From Diphasiastrum complanatum (lineage: Eukaryota; Streptophyta; Lycopodiopsida; Lycopodiales; Lycopodiaceae), in the NCBI GenBank assembly GCA_029204225.1, contig CM055096.1, forward strand, positions 28,161,995 through 28,225,994: a stretch of DNA of 64,000 bases, in the 5' to 3' direction. The position numbers and the translations under genes were made by a program. Below, in pieces: positions 1 through 12,206 of this stretch. Every line of letters begins with the position of its first letter. The first letter of the stretch is position 1. The notes below the pieces were generated by a model. It was not told where the DNA came from. It ran no database searches and saw nothing but the letters and a program-made list of their open reading frames with translations.

Positions 1-164
1 TAATTTGGGATCGTTATTGATTGAAGTCCATTCTCTGGTGGGAACTTATAGCGCCTTGTTCTTTTCTAGTACGGGTGTAATAAAAATTATCAATTTTTTT
101 GTCATAAACCGCAATTATTACCCAAAACTTTCCTTTTTGTGATGTGGGGAAATTTTATGAAGTT

Positions 165-1122
165 CCCAAAAGACCTAGGTTTATTGCAGTAGCTTGTAAA
201 AGTACACTAGATGAGCTTTCTAAGTCGCTAAGTAATTTCTAGAGAGCCTTGCTTCCCTTTGTTGATGAACTTACCCAACCTAGCTTTTTCAAACCTATAA
301 CTTCATGACATTATACACTAAAATCACTTTGGAAAATTTGAAGTTTTGTGTTGACAATCTACTTTAATATGTTTTGAGCAATAAACTGAAGTACACTCCT
401 TGCAAAGCTTTGAAATTGAAGTGTGCGCTTTGCATCTTGGTTTTGTTGGCTTAAGAACAAAAATTAAGATGTCGATTCAAAGAAGAAAGGAAATATTAAA
501 ATTTGTTGTTGTTGAAGATGTTTGCTCTTGGTTGCACTTTCTCTTGGATATTTGCATATTTTTCTAGGCGATTTTCTTTTCCAACAAAGAATAGGTATTT
601 CCATGGGTACTGATTGTGTTGTTATTTTGCAAACTTCTTATCTTTTCTTGTGGTAGTGTCCCATCTTATTGCATAAATTAACTGATATTTTGTTGACTTT
701 ATTGTTCCCGATCTTCCTAATTTTGGTAGCTTTCTATATAAAGACCCTAACATTTTTGGTGGAGGAATCTATTCTAAAGTCTCATGTTAACTTATTTTTA
801 CAACTAATGGTGATTATTGCAATATTTTGGACCTTTCTATAAGCCATGCTAGGTTGGGTTTACTAGTTGATATTTTTGATATAAGGTTGGGTTGTAGCTA
901 GAACACAATAACTTAAACATAATTTACATGCCTCATATTTCTTCAAATGTTTTTGATTTTGTTAAATATGGAGTGATCACTTCTCAATTCCATAGGTTTT
1001 CTTGTCTTTATACTAGTAGAGATGCTTTTGTCAACCCATCAAGCAATCTAATTATATTGTTACTCCATAAGGGTTACTTGTTTAAGAAAATTATGAAAGA
1101 CATTAGAAATATTTTAAAATAA
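165..1122 (+). pseudogene. Penelope-like reverse transcriptase relic, copy 1
   Basis: Decayed reverse transcriptase with stops and frameshifts. In shifting + frames I read a block near 165-270 (RPRFIAVA-like, then LSKSLSNF-like), then TYNFMTLYTKI-like near 300, PMGTD near 603, a LDLSISHARLG-like block near 830-860, and an open 64-codon segment at 928-1122 with YGVITSQFHRFSCLYTSRDAF. The order and wording match Penelope-like (PLE) RTs, where a YDFSTLYT block precedes GIPMGTNCAP and an FLDL...Y-DKR block precedes YGVYISQLIR(F/Y). It resembles the segment at 55436-56000 closely at DNA level. No GIY-YIG endonuclease is visible. The family call comes from remembered motifs; another RT class is possible. 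It cannot make a working protein. Confidence 0.5.
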
Positions 1123-1447
1123 TAGAAAACAAAAAAGTGGGCAGCTAAGCAGTTTGCTTTTGTATTCATCTATGTCTTGATAACTCTTGTTTACGTATAA
1201 TGGTCCTTGTTATTTATTCAAATTCTTTTTCTTGTTGATTGTCATTGGATTTTTAGTCTACATTGGGTCTACCAAGAGAATCTGAATTCTTTTGAAACCT
1301 AGATAGCAACTTATGCTTAGGGTACTGATGAGACATAAACAATGCTAGATGGCCAAGATTTTTGTTTATTGAGTTGTATTTTTGTTTTTTATAGATCCTT
1401 TGACTTTTTTTTTGCTTGTATATTTCTTGTACGCTTTAAAGTTTACC

Positions 1448-4019
1448 CTATGGCATCACTGACTTCTCAAAGTAAATTTGTGAATCTAGCGAAGCTGCTA
1501 CATATTTAGCTTTGCACGAAGATTGAGCTACCAGTGTCCGCTTCTTGCAAGTGCAGCTGATCGCAGCTCCACATAATATTGAACATTCACCAGTTATCGA
1601 CTGGTTGTCGTCCTTACAGCTAGCCCAACTGTGTTGTAGGATGTGCTTGCTTTCGTAGATCAAGCCAAGTGCCCTTCAGGTATTGTAGGATTTGCTTCCA
1701 GTATTGCATTCCAGGATTGGAGGAAAATTGACTGAGTGCATAAATAGAGAATCTTAAATCGGGTCACTTACAAACTGTGAGGTACATCAAACTCCCAATT
1801 AGATTTTGATATGGGATCCGTTGCATCTTTTGTCTTTCCTCATCCGTGCTTGCGCTGTCCTGCTTCGACAATTGGGCTCCGACAATCATTGGTGTTGCCT
1901 TCTCCTTGCAATCAATTATCCCATATTGTTTCAAATTTTTTGTTGCATAATCAGACTAGTTCAGGTGCATGCTTTTTTTCTTCTCGTTTCTTTCGATCTG
2001 TAGCTCCAAGCATTTTGTTGCTTCTCCTAGATCTGTGATTTCGTAATTCATAGATATTCGATTCTTCGTGTCATTGATTAATGTCAGACAGTTTCCTATC
2101 ATCAAAGAATCGTCTACAATTATTGTCAAAATCACGAATTTTTCTTCTTTCCTTTTAATGTAGACATTGCAGTCGGGTTGTGTCGGACAGAAGTCTTGAG
2201 ATTTAAGTAGACTATCGAGCTTTTACTACCAAGCTGGTGAGGCCTGCTTTAGACTGTAGATACCCTGTGCAGCTGACAGGCATAATCTGGATTGTTTGGG
2301 TCTTCATAACCTTCAGGCTGCTCCATGAAAATTTCTTCGTCCAAGTCTCCATGGAGGAAGGCTGTCTTGACATCTATTTGATGTATATCCAAATTATATT
2401 TTGTAGCATAAACAAGGAGTAGTTGGATGCTCGACATCTTGACCATCGGGGAGTATGTATCGAAGTAGTCGATACCATACCTCTGAGTGTAGCCTTTGGC
2501 GACAAGTCGAGCCTTATATCTTCCGACACTGCCATTTGACTTTAGCTTCTTGTATACCCATTTGCAGTCGATTGTCTTCTTTCATGTAGGTAGTGGTTCG
2601 AGTGTCCATGCCCGATTCTGCTTCATTGATTCAATTTCCTCCGACATGGCCTGTCTCCAAAATTCACCCCCAACCAGATATGTCGTTGGTTTCTCAGTGA
2701 AACCACAAAATGCAAAGTCTGTGACCATGCTCGGCTGAAGACTATCGATGAGTATGACGGGAGCTCTTCGAATTCTTGTTGACCTTCGCAGTTCGATCTC
2801 TGGTTGTTGATTCGACCTTTTGGTTTCTTCTTCGAGTTTTCTGATAGGCTGATCTTCTGTCTCTTGTTCAGGAGTTTTTGGTTCAACATTCTGATTTGAT
2901 GCTTGGCCTTGAACTCCCTCTTCGAATGGCAATATCGAGAAGACTTCATGGCCATTTAATTTTTTCACTCCTGGAAATGTCGATTCATCGAACTTCACAT
3001 CTCTTACCACCTTCTTTGTGGTTGGGTTGTAGAGTCGATAAACATGTGAGCCATTCGAATATTTGACCATTATATTTTGAACCGACTTTTCATCCAGTTT
3101 GCTTCTTTGCTCCTTTGGTATGTGCATGTAGGCTGCACATCCGAACAGTCTTACATACGATAGATCGGGCTTCTCACCTGTCCACAGTTCCTACGACGCC
3201 TTTCTCTCCACCGTCGCCGTTATCGAATGGTTTGTAGATGGACCGCAACAACAATTGCTTCAACCCAAAACCGACTTGGCAGTTGTGCTTGAGCCATCAT
3301 GCACTTTGCTCTTTCGATAAGCATTCTGTTTCGTCTTTCTGCTACGCCATTGTATTGTGGTGTATATGCAGGCATGAATTGATGTTCGATGCCTCTCTCT
3401 TGACAGAAGCTTGAAAATTCTTTGCTCGAATATTCGCCTCCATTGTCGGACCTAAGGATCTGCAGTTTCTTGGAAGTGTGTCGTTTAGCAAACGCTACAA
3501 ATTTCTTGAATGCAACGAACACTTTTGATTTCATCTTCAGATAGTACACAATAGTCATCCGACTGAAATCATCCATGAATGTGAGAAAGTATCTTGATCC
3601 CGAAGGGAGTTGACCTTCATGGGTCCACAGACATCTGTATGAACTAATTCTAGGATGTCCTTGGCTCTCTTTCCTTCATGTACGAATGGATTTTGATGCT
3701 GCTTACCCTTCTGACAAGCTTCGCAGAAGTCTGAGTTTGGACTATTCACAAGCTCATTTTTGCTCATGTCATACAAACTCCTCATATTTAGATCATACAT
3801 ACATTTATGCTAGAGATAATTCTCACTTTCGAATGCATTCAGTACACTATCGTAGCTATTGATGATTTTCGCTTGATACAAGTTACCTTGCCTTGATGCG
3901 ACAGTTAGTAGCTTATTCGATCCATGCTCGACCATTCTACATGCGTTTCCATTGAACATGACTCGTATGCATGGATAAACCAGTCGATTATACATAGGCA
4001 TATTGATGAGAATTGTCAA
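1448..4019 (-). pseudogene. Ty1-copia pol remnant (pre-integrase, integrase, RT, RNase H)
   Basis: Read right to left this is a copia polyprotein broken by stops and frameshifts. 4019-3780 is the GAG-pre-integrase block (LYQAKIINSYDS, then MRSLYDMSKNELV). 3800-3220 is integrase with CEACQKGKQH, HTDVCGP, LRSDNGGEYSS and YTPQYNGVAERRNR. 3127-2582 is the integrase C-terminus and linker. 2446-2060 is RT with IDVKTAFLHGDLDEEIFMEQPEG and an IVDDSLMIG active-site block in place of the usual YVDD. 1663-1448 is the end of RNase H with an AQSSCKAKYVA block. Gag, protease and both LTRs were not found. The pre-integrase wording is close to that of the + strand copia at 15.4-16.7 kb, so the two are probably one family. 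Confidence 0.9.
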
Positions 4020-4089
4020 GAGACAATTACTCGCAAGCTAATAAGATATCTTGATGAAAAATTGACTTGTTAACTTAGAAAGGATTCGG

Positions 4090-4405
4090 GATCTGATTCC
4101 CTTGAAGCCTAGATTGGTTGTCTTGTGATTGCTTTTGTGTGTATGTCTTTTGGAGAAGGGCCTTGGAGGTTGGAGCTATGGCATGAGGAGACTATGTCGA
4201 TTTGATTGGAGACTTTGGGAGATCCACCTTCGTCAACTAGACGTTTTCTTTATTACAGCTTTGGAGTCGCTTTAGACGCTCTCATGGTTACCACATACTT
4301 GACATGTACTTTTTCTGTCTTATATGCCTTTTGGCATGGAAAAGACATTAATAAAGCTTTTTTTTCTCTCTCTCTCTCTCCCTCTTGTGTGTGTGTGTGT
4401 TTTTT
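4090..4405 (+). mobile_element. Short retroposon with 3' hairpin and CT tail (copy A)
   Basis: The right end carries a stem-loop: TGTCTT, then the perfect inverted repeat ATGCC-TTTT-GGCAT (4324-4337), then AAGACA closing the lower stem. ATTAATAAAGC and a T/CT-rich tail (about 4360-4382) follow, then a short GT run. The same end occurs inverted near 6585 and 11744 and, with a different upper stem, at 54647. About 100 bp upstream of the hairpin is also shared with copy B (CATACTTGACATGTAC-like). The left boundary is a guess. No coding function seen; it looks like a truncated or non-autonomous LINE-type retroposon. Confidence 0.6.
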
Positions 4406-5488
4406 TTAAGCTAACAAATCTAAACAAAACTGCACATTATTACCACAATACCAAACATATGAATCTTAAAGTAAACCAAATTTGTATAGAGTGATCACAA
4501 TCAAAGATATCATATTGACCAAACCTAACAACCAACAAAAGCTCCGATTTGAGGAGAATATGCTTACCTGCATCCACAACAATCGTGTTAGAACAGGGAC
4601 ATTATTGTGGGAACTACAAGTGTCTACACATATTCTCGGTTGTTATCCATGTCGCAACAAGTAGTCATTGACAAGTTAGGTGACTCTAATTTTGTCCATA
4701 TCATGAGTAAAAAGTCGGACATAACTAGTAGCTGCTGACGTCAGGTCGATAAGAAGACTCTCCTCTCAATAGGTCGATAACTCTAACTGCAACATGGCTT
4801 TGAATGATTTGTTGTCTCGGATCTCTATGAGGTGTGAGTCGTGATGTCATCATCGTCATCATTATCATCATTAGACTTCGGATCCTGTCTTGGTCTTCTC
4901 CTAGAGAAGAAAGAGATGATCTGGACTTGTGAACTAGAATGACTCTGCTGAGCTATTTGACACATATCCTGTCACAGTAAAGACATCTCTCGTTCCATAA
5001 GTGCAACATGTCGGGGATCCTCATATGCTATGAGTGATTGCAGTGTAGTGGACAAAATATCAAAAGTGTAGTAGAAGTGCCCTACTATAGAAAACTTAAG
5101 ATCTTTACAAGAGTCCAAAAGGGTCTTGAAAAAGCAGCAAAATGGAATCATCTAGGGCCCTACCTTTTGTTACTCAGAAACAAAAATTGTTTGTATAGTC
5201 ATGGCACCGATTCATGGCCTATAACTTTCAATGTTTTTCATAGCATTCAAATAGGAGAAATCAATGAGCAACATGGAATCTTGGTGGCAGCTGCAAATCT
5301 GCACTATTGAAAATTCTGCATTCTTAATGCATTGTGTGTTTTCTGATTAATGTTTGAATAGCATTTGATGTTGAAGTGAAATGTGAGCATTTAAGGTGTC
5401 AATTCTTGTATTTTCCTCGAGTAAAATAGGACTAGATGCTTCGTTGTTGTTGTGGCTAGCTGCCCACTCACCTTTTTAGCTCATGCAG
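4406..5488. other. Intronic DNA, no gene recognised
   Basis: No coding similarity, RNA gene or clear repeat was seen. Since the exon at 5489 opens with a splice acceptor and encodes the middle of a radical-SAM protein, this stretch is most likely intron of the CDKAL1-type gene. The open frame at 5038-5310 resembles nothing I know and is probably chance. Confidence 0.4.
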
Positions 5489-6505
5489 GCAATGAAACGA
5501 GAGTACACAGTTTCAGAATTTAGGCAAGTTGTTGATACATTGATCCAACTTGTTCCAGAGATGCATATTGCGACTGATATCATATGCGGCTTTCCAGGTA
5601 AACACAAACATGTTTTGATTTTGATTTAAGAGGGCAGTGTACTGATAAGCTGGCAAAGACCAGAAATGTTGGAAGTTAGTGTTTTCTTTTTATCTTCTGC
5701 CTTGAATAGCATGCCTATTCTCGATTTGAATATTTGTGAAGTTTTACCAACTCAGTTTAGGGTATTCCTTTACATGGGCAGGTGAAACAAGTGAGGATTT
5801 TCAAGACACACTGAAACTAGTTCGGGATTATAACTTTCCACAGGTTCACATATCACAATTTTATCCAAGACCAGGTGATTGAGGGTTGAACTTGTCAACC
5901 GGTGGGAGTTGATACTGATTAAAATAATCAATTTATAAACAGGTGGTTTTGATGTATAAGCTGGTTTTCAATTTGCACGTCTCTGTAAAGTGGTTGCAAT
6001 ATGCACTTGTATGCATAATGTGAGTGATAGAGATTTGTAATTTTCTTTAGAAACATGGAGGCATGTGTATGTTTGATAGTCATGCCCATTAATTACTATT
6101 GCAATTGTCTATAGATCACTTCAATGAGTCTCGTCACCATTGTTGTTTGTCAAACACAAATTTTCTTGAGAATAAAAGGCATTTTGGTGCTCTTTTAAAT
6201 TGGCAACAGTTTGTGCAGCTATTTTATTGCTGACCTAGCAGCTGTTGATTAGTTGCTTTATTGACATAGACATGAGGCATTATTTCTTTTGCAAATTAAC
6301 TCCTTATCTTGGTGCAAAGCCGGTAATTTCTATAGGAATCTTGCAGATGCCATATCATTGATCAAGTTTTGGTGTATAGATCAATCAAGCATTATATAAT
6401 TTGTGGACGTGATCAGAAACGTTATTTGGAAGGATGTATGCAAAAGCCAAGTTCATGTTTTTATTTCTTTAGGCTTTCTCAATGTATGCTTACATTAGAT
6501 CATAT

Positions 6506-6563
<58 letters not shown>

Positions 6564-9500
6564 AGCTTTATGAATGTCTTTTCCATGCCAAAAGGCGTAT
6601 AAGACTAGTAATTGTACATGTCCATTGTCAAGTATGTGGTATGATTGGGAGCGTATGAAATGTCTCCAAAATAGTAACAAAAGAAACAACATATCTAAAT
6701 ACTATGAACTGAAATAAATGAGATATGTAGGACTATAAGTGCTAAGTGCTACTAAATGTCAAAAACAAGGTATAGCACTATCAGTGTGTCCTGCTGATGC
6801 TATTTTAGGACGTGATGTGAGCCGCAACATGAGGCTAGGTTCTATTTGAATTTACTTTTGGTTTATGCTTTTAGCTTTTGCTAAGGCCACTAGAAAATCA
6901 TATAAGGACGACTGGCACCCCACCTCTTATTCCATTGTAGTCAGTTCTTTAGACTTATGATTAATCTGAGAATTGTTTCCAATGCTCAATCATCTTGTCG
7001 TGTGTGAGTACTAATATAATATGATTAGTCTGCTCCACTTTCTTGAATTATACCTATAATTCTGACGGGTCTGTCCCATGGGCCATAGGATCCCATCCAG
7101 ATCCACCCCCACCCTCTGTGCCCTAGGCCCGAGAGTTGTAATCAAGCAGGATTTGACCTCTAGTGAAGTCCCATACCGCCACCAACACCTTCGGCCATCT
7201 CCCACCCCTTGCTAGTTTTCATCTTGGCTATGCACATGCGCACTACCATCTACCTTCTCCGCCCCTTTTATACCACAAGGTAGAAGTCTCCATGCCAATT
7301 ACATATTCTTGATTATGACAAGTGGCATGCATGCAGCTCACCTTTCACTGGTCAAGTCAACAGGGCCCTAGTCCAACGTCTGGTCTCAAATAAGGTGTGG
7401 AACCCAAGAGGGTTGGTTTCCTAACAGAAATCTAACTAAATGCATAAGGTTAGTCGTGCCCCATGTCGTAAACAAAGACATGGCCACACATAAGTGTTTC
7501 TTCTACATTACTCAACCAACAATGATATGATTTTGAATTTAGGTCCTTGTACTTAAGGCACTCTAGGCACTTATCATAAGCGAAGCTAGTAACCACACAC
7601 TGCCAAGAGGTGTGCTCGAATCTGCAAAGGACCGCCTGTGTAGGTGACATTGCAATACTTGCAAGTCCACCTCGTTGTACCTGAGTTGCCATATCCAAGC
7701 GGGATCTCTTGCCTTCACCATGACCTCGAATCTTGATTATACCCTAAAGCCTAGGTTTCAAAAATCAAAATTGCAAAAGAACTTTATCCTAACTAAGCTA
7801 ACTTCTAACTTCTAACTAAATTCTAACTTCAAAGACCCTAAACCTCTAACACTATTACACCAATTATAAACTGACTCTCCAATGTCCATCTTCTTTCACC
7901 CTTTCACTCCTCTCTCCACTCCTAACTTCTAACATTACTTCACTTCAAACTTCCAAGTTCAAGCTTCACTCCATAAACCCACAAATTCAATGCACATCCT
8001 CTCTCCCCTATCAAGGCTCAAGCATCATTCTCTCTCTCTCTCCCTTCTGTGCTATTTCACCAATTCACTCCTCTCTCCACTCTATTAAGCTCACTCTTCT
8101 AACTTTTTTTTCACCTTCTTCAAAGTTCAAACTTCACTCCTTAGTCTCCCTAAACTATCTCTCATTCACACCCACCCCCTCTCCCTAAATCCAGAATGTA
8201 CATTCTCTCTCCCCTAAATCCACTCTCTCCAAGTCCCTCAAGAGCAAAGGCACATTTCTCTCTCTCGCATGAACCTCAAATGAACTCAAATCTGGCCCTC
8301 GCTGGAAAAATCCCTGGAAAAAAGTCGGGTCCCCAGCCGATTCAAATCGGCCGATTCTGAAGGAGAAGAAGATGATGACAAAACAAAAGTAAGGTGCTAT
8401 ATCCCTGAAAGAATTGACCAAACCAACGCTTAATGACTAACTTACTCTCAACATGACACTCAACTCTCTGTGTGGTAGATATTTATCTCTCATTAGCACA
8501 AGTATGAGACAGCAAGTCGGTCTAAAGGCTTAGCAACACTTGTAAGACTCTTGATATGACTCTTATAAGAAAGCTTCTAACACTCATCTCAGTCACTTTG
8601 CCTAGTTGCAAGCGTCTCTAATAACTCTTTTGTAGATGTGTGGAAACTCTCCAAGCCATATGTCACCACAAGTAGAGAGAGTGGATGGCATGGTGCCAAT
8701 AATGCTTAAAGCAAAAACTAGTATTTAAGTACTCTGGAGCTTAGTGATGAATGTGTCAGATAGCCAATAGAGAGTGGCTAAATCAAGACCTGGAATATGT
8801 TGTATAAAAAAGGGACTGCTACTGGTTGGTATCGTATCCTTCCCATTGGCACCTTTTGCCAACGCAAAAGCCACCAACTACAAGGGCTGAAATTTGTCCC
8901 ACAAGATGGTCAAGTAGATCGAAGGAACAAGAGCGAAGTAGTAGTAGGATAGTTGGATCTTGAAGTGTGTTTGACTAAATAAGAATATAATCAGATCATT
9001 TGCAAGATTTTTTTGTTAAATTGCAAGATGTCAAAACCAAACTCTGGTATCCATTAAAAATGTCAGTCTATCGAAATCGATCGTTGGAGATAATTCTTTG
9101 ATGGAGCACTGATTCCCCTTGGTAATTGAACCATTTTTGGACTCCTAATGTCTGTCTGGTATAGGCCTGCAAGATATTATAGTCTCAGACATCTGAATTT
9201 CAGTGTTTGGAAGTCTGGAAAACATGCCGAACTCGTACAGGATTGAAGAGCTTCAAGCTCTGAACCTTGGAGAGTCCTTTTATTGCAATGCTCGCTGAAA
9301 TTTTTCCTCTTTTTTTTCACTTTTGATCTATTTCTTCTTGGCGCTGGAACATTTGATCTTGGGTGTTAGAACCATACTAATGTTGAGCTTTAGATCTTGA
9401 TTGCTTGATCTTCTGCTCTTTACCTTTCTTGTTAGCACGTGATTTTCTTCTTTGTGATGCTGGATCCACATCCCTTACGCCTCTCTCTGTGGTAGGCATT

Positions 9501-12155
9501 AAATCTTCAAGACAAGAACTGAGGCCTACCTCCTCTGTGCCCTACCTCCTTTTATCATAGCTTCAAGAAACATTTCCCACCCAGGAAGCACATGCCTCTT
9601 TTGAAACAGAAAATGAGAAACAAGAAATGGAATATAGGAAATCGGAAATGCCATGCCATGACATCATGGCAAAAGTTTTTTAATTTGCAATATTGAGATG
9701 TAATAGACTATATCCATTCAATACTTATATTACAGTCACACAAATTATTGTTTAACACACATTTCCCTTGTAGGCACACTTGTTTCCAACATGCAAAATG
9801 GCTTCGTGATGTTTTTGGGAGATGATTTCATTAGTGGGAGAGGTGTGTCTGAACTAGGGGAATGATGTTATCCATAATGTTTCCCACATTCATTTCATGT
9901 GATGGGGACATGTTTGGATGGGCATTGGGAAGGAAGCAATATTTTCACCCAAAGTGTGCCCTTTGAATATACTAGAGTCAGCACCCATATACATCTCAAG
10001 TAAATTACTTGTACTGCATGCCAGAGTAGTGAATCAATGGCATTAAAATTCAGAAGAATTTAGCAATATTGCTATGAAAAAGGATTAGCTCACATGTATC
10101 CCATGTCAATTGTATAGACCAGGAATGCCATATGGTAGGAACTGGAATTGCAACCCAAACCAGTCGGATGAACCATGAATGCCATGTGCCAAAGCTCAAG
10201 CCATATGTCGAGTCATATGTTGTCAAATGCAAGCCATGTCAACTAGCAAAGGCTGAACGCCATAAGGCTGGTGGTTTGTTGCATCCGTTAGATATCCCTG
10301 ACAAGAGATGGGAAAGCATATCTATGGATTTTGTAGTTGGACTTCCTAAGACCCAACGACAAAATGATTCTATTTGGGTTGTAGTGGATCGGTTAACTAA
10401 GTTATCTGCATTCATACCAGTCAAGTCAACTATAAAGGCTTCTGATTTAGCCCAGATCTTTGTTGAAAGATTATTTCGGTTGTATGGTCTGGCCAGTGAC
10501 ATTGTTAGTGACAAAGATCCTAAGTTCACAGGTCACTTTTGGTCAACAGTATTCCATAAACTGGAAAATTCCTTGAGTTTAAGTTCTTCTGATCATCCTG
10601 AATCATATGGCCAGACAAAAAAGACTAATCAAACTATGGAAGATATTTTGAGGACATATGTTTCTCACAGGCAAATTTCATTGAGAAGATTATCTCCCAC
10701 TGGTTGAGTTTGCATATAATAGTAGAAAACATTCTGCTACAGGTTACAGTCCTTTTATGCTTATGTATAGTTTTCAACCTAGCAGTAAATGTTGAGACGA
10801 AGTTTGTTAAGATCCAGAAGGTTGCTGATTTTTTGCATGATATGCAAGAGATGTGGCAAGTTGCTAACGATAGTATTCGTAGTGCTCAGGATAGAGCTAA
10901 ACATTATATCGATCTTAAGAGATCTCCAAGGGATTTTAAAGTTGACGATTGAGTATATCTTAGGATTCCAAAAGATTCTAAGACGTTATGTATAAGGAAG
11001 CATTATAAACTGTCTACCCGTTATTGTGGGCCGTTCAAGATTGTACGTAGAATTGGTTCTTTGGCATATGAACTCGATCTTCAAGGAAAATCGACTGCAC
11101 ACCCAGTATTTCATGTAAGTCGTTTGAAACTAAGTTTACATAAAGGTGATACAGTTGGATCGGATGAGGATTTATCCCATTTGGAAGATTTGTCACTTAG
11201 TGTACCTTTGGAACCTGAGAAGGTGCTCAGAACCAGAGATAAACAATTGAGAAATCGTTCTATCTCTTAGTGCTTAATTCGGTGAAAAGGTCGTACCGAG
11301 GATGATGATTCGTGGGAGAGAGTTGATAGCATAAAGAAGAATTTTCCTAAGTTTAGCTTCTAAGGATAGAAACAATTTAAGGAGGGAAGAATGTTATGTC
11401 CATGACCAGTACATAGGATCAGTATACTCCTAGTCTGGGATACACGGTACTCCAGTGAAACAAGCTGTTAGTTTTGCCACGTCATATCGGACGTGACCCG
11501 AAAGTAACTAATATCCTTGTGAGGCCTAGAACACACTAAATGGAGTTAGTACAAGGTTTGGGACCGGTGCATGTTGTAGAGTTATCAATAGCACTATGAA
11601 AAGAGAATCTAAGCATGGAGATTCTATTATGGAGGAATCTAAGTATAGGAGAGTTAGGACCTTGCATGTCTATGTGCATAGGTGGTTCATGGCTCTATAA
11701 GAAGAGGCCAAACTCGCCCTACTCCTCACATTTTGTCTTTTCCATGCCAAAAGGCATATAAGACAAAACAATACATCCCAAAATGATGGTAACTAGACGT
11801 GACAATGCCGTCAACCAGATAAGAAAACCTAAACTAAATCTAGCCACTATGAAGTAGTCTAGGAATATATGGTGCGAAAAAACGCAGCCATTTACAAGTT
11901 CAATTGGACATTTTAAACTCAAACTCAATACCACAACTATTTTGTGTTAACTAAACCTTTAGCTTCAACAAAACAGATTTTACCGTCTCTATATATGAGG
12001 TGTTTCTCTGCAATTTTCATTTTTTGCAGAGCCTCTTTTCTTTCCACCACTTGTGCAAAGGTGAGGTCTTCATCCAGGAAGATCTTGGTATCTTTTAGTT
12101 TATATCTTTGACATAGTACATCCCGTCGAGACTCCAACGAGGTGAAGCACAAGAC

Positions 12156-12206
<51 letters not shown>

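Noticed and set aside
5038-5310. 90-codon open frame as an extra exon of the methylthiotransferase gene
   Set aside because: It shows none of the expected radical-SAM sequence before AMKREY (such as a VPVQSGS-like block) and has no fitting donor.
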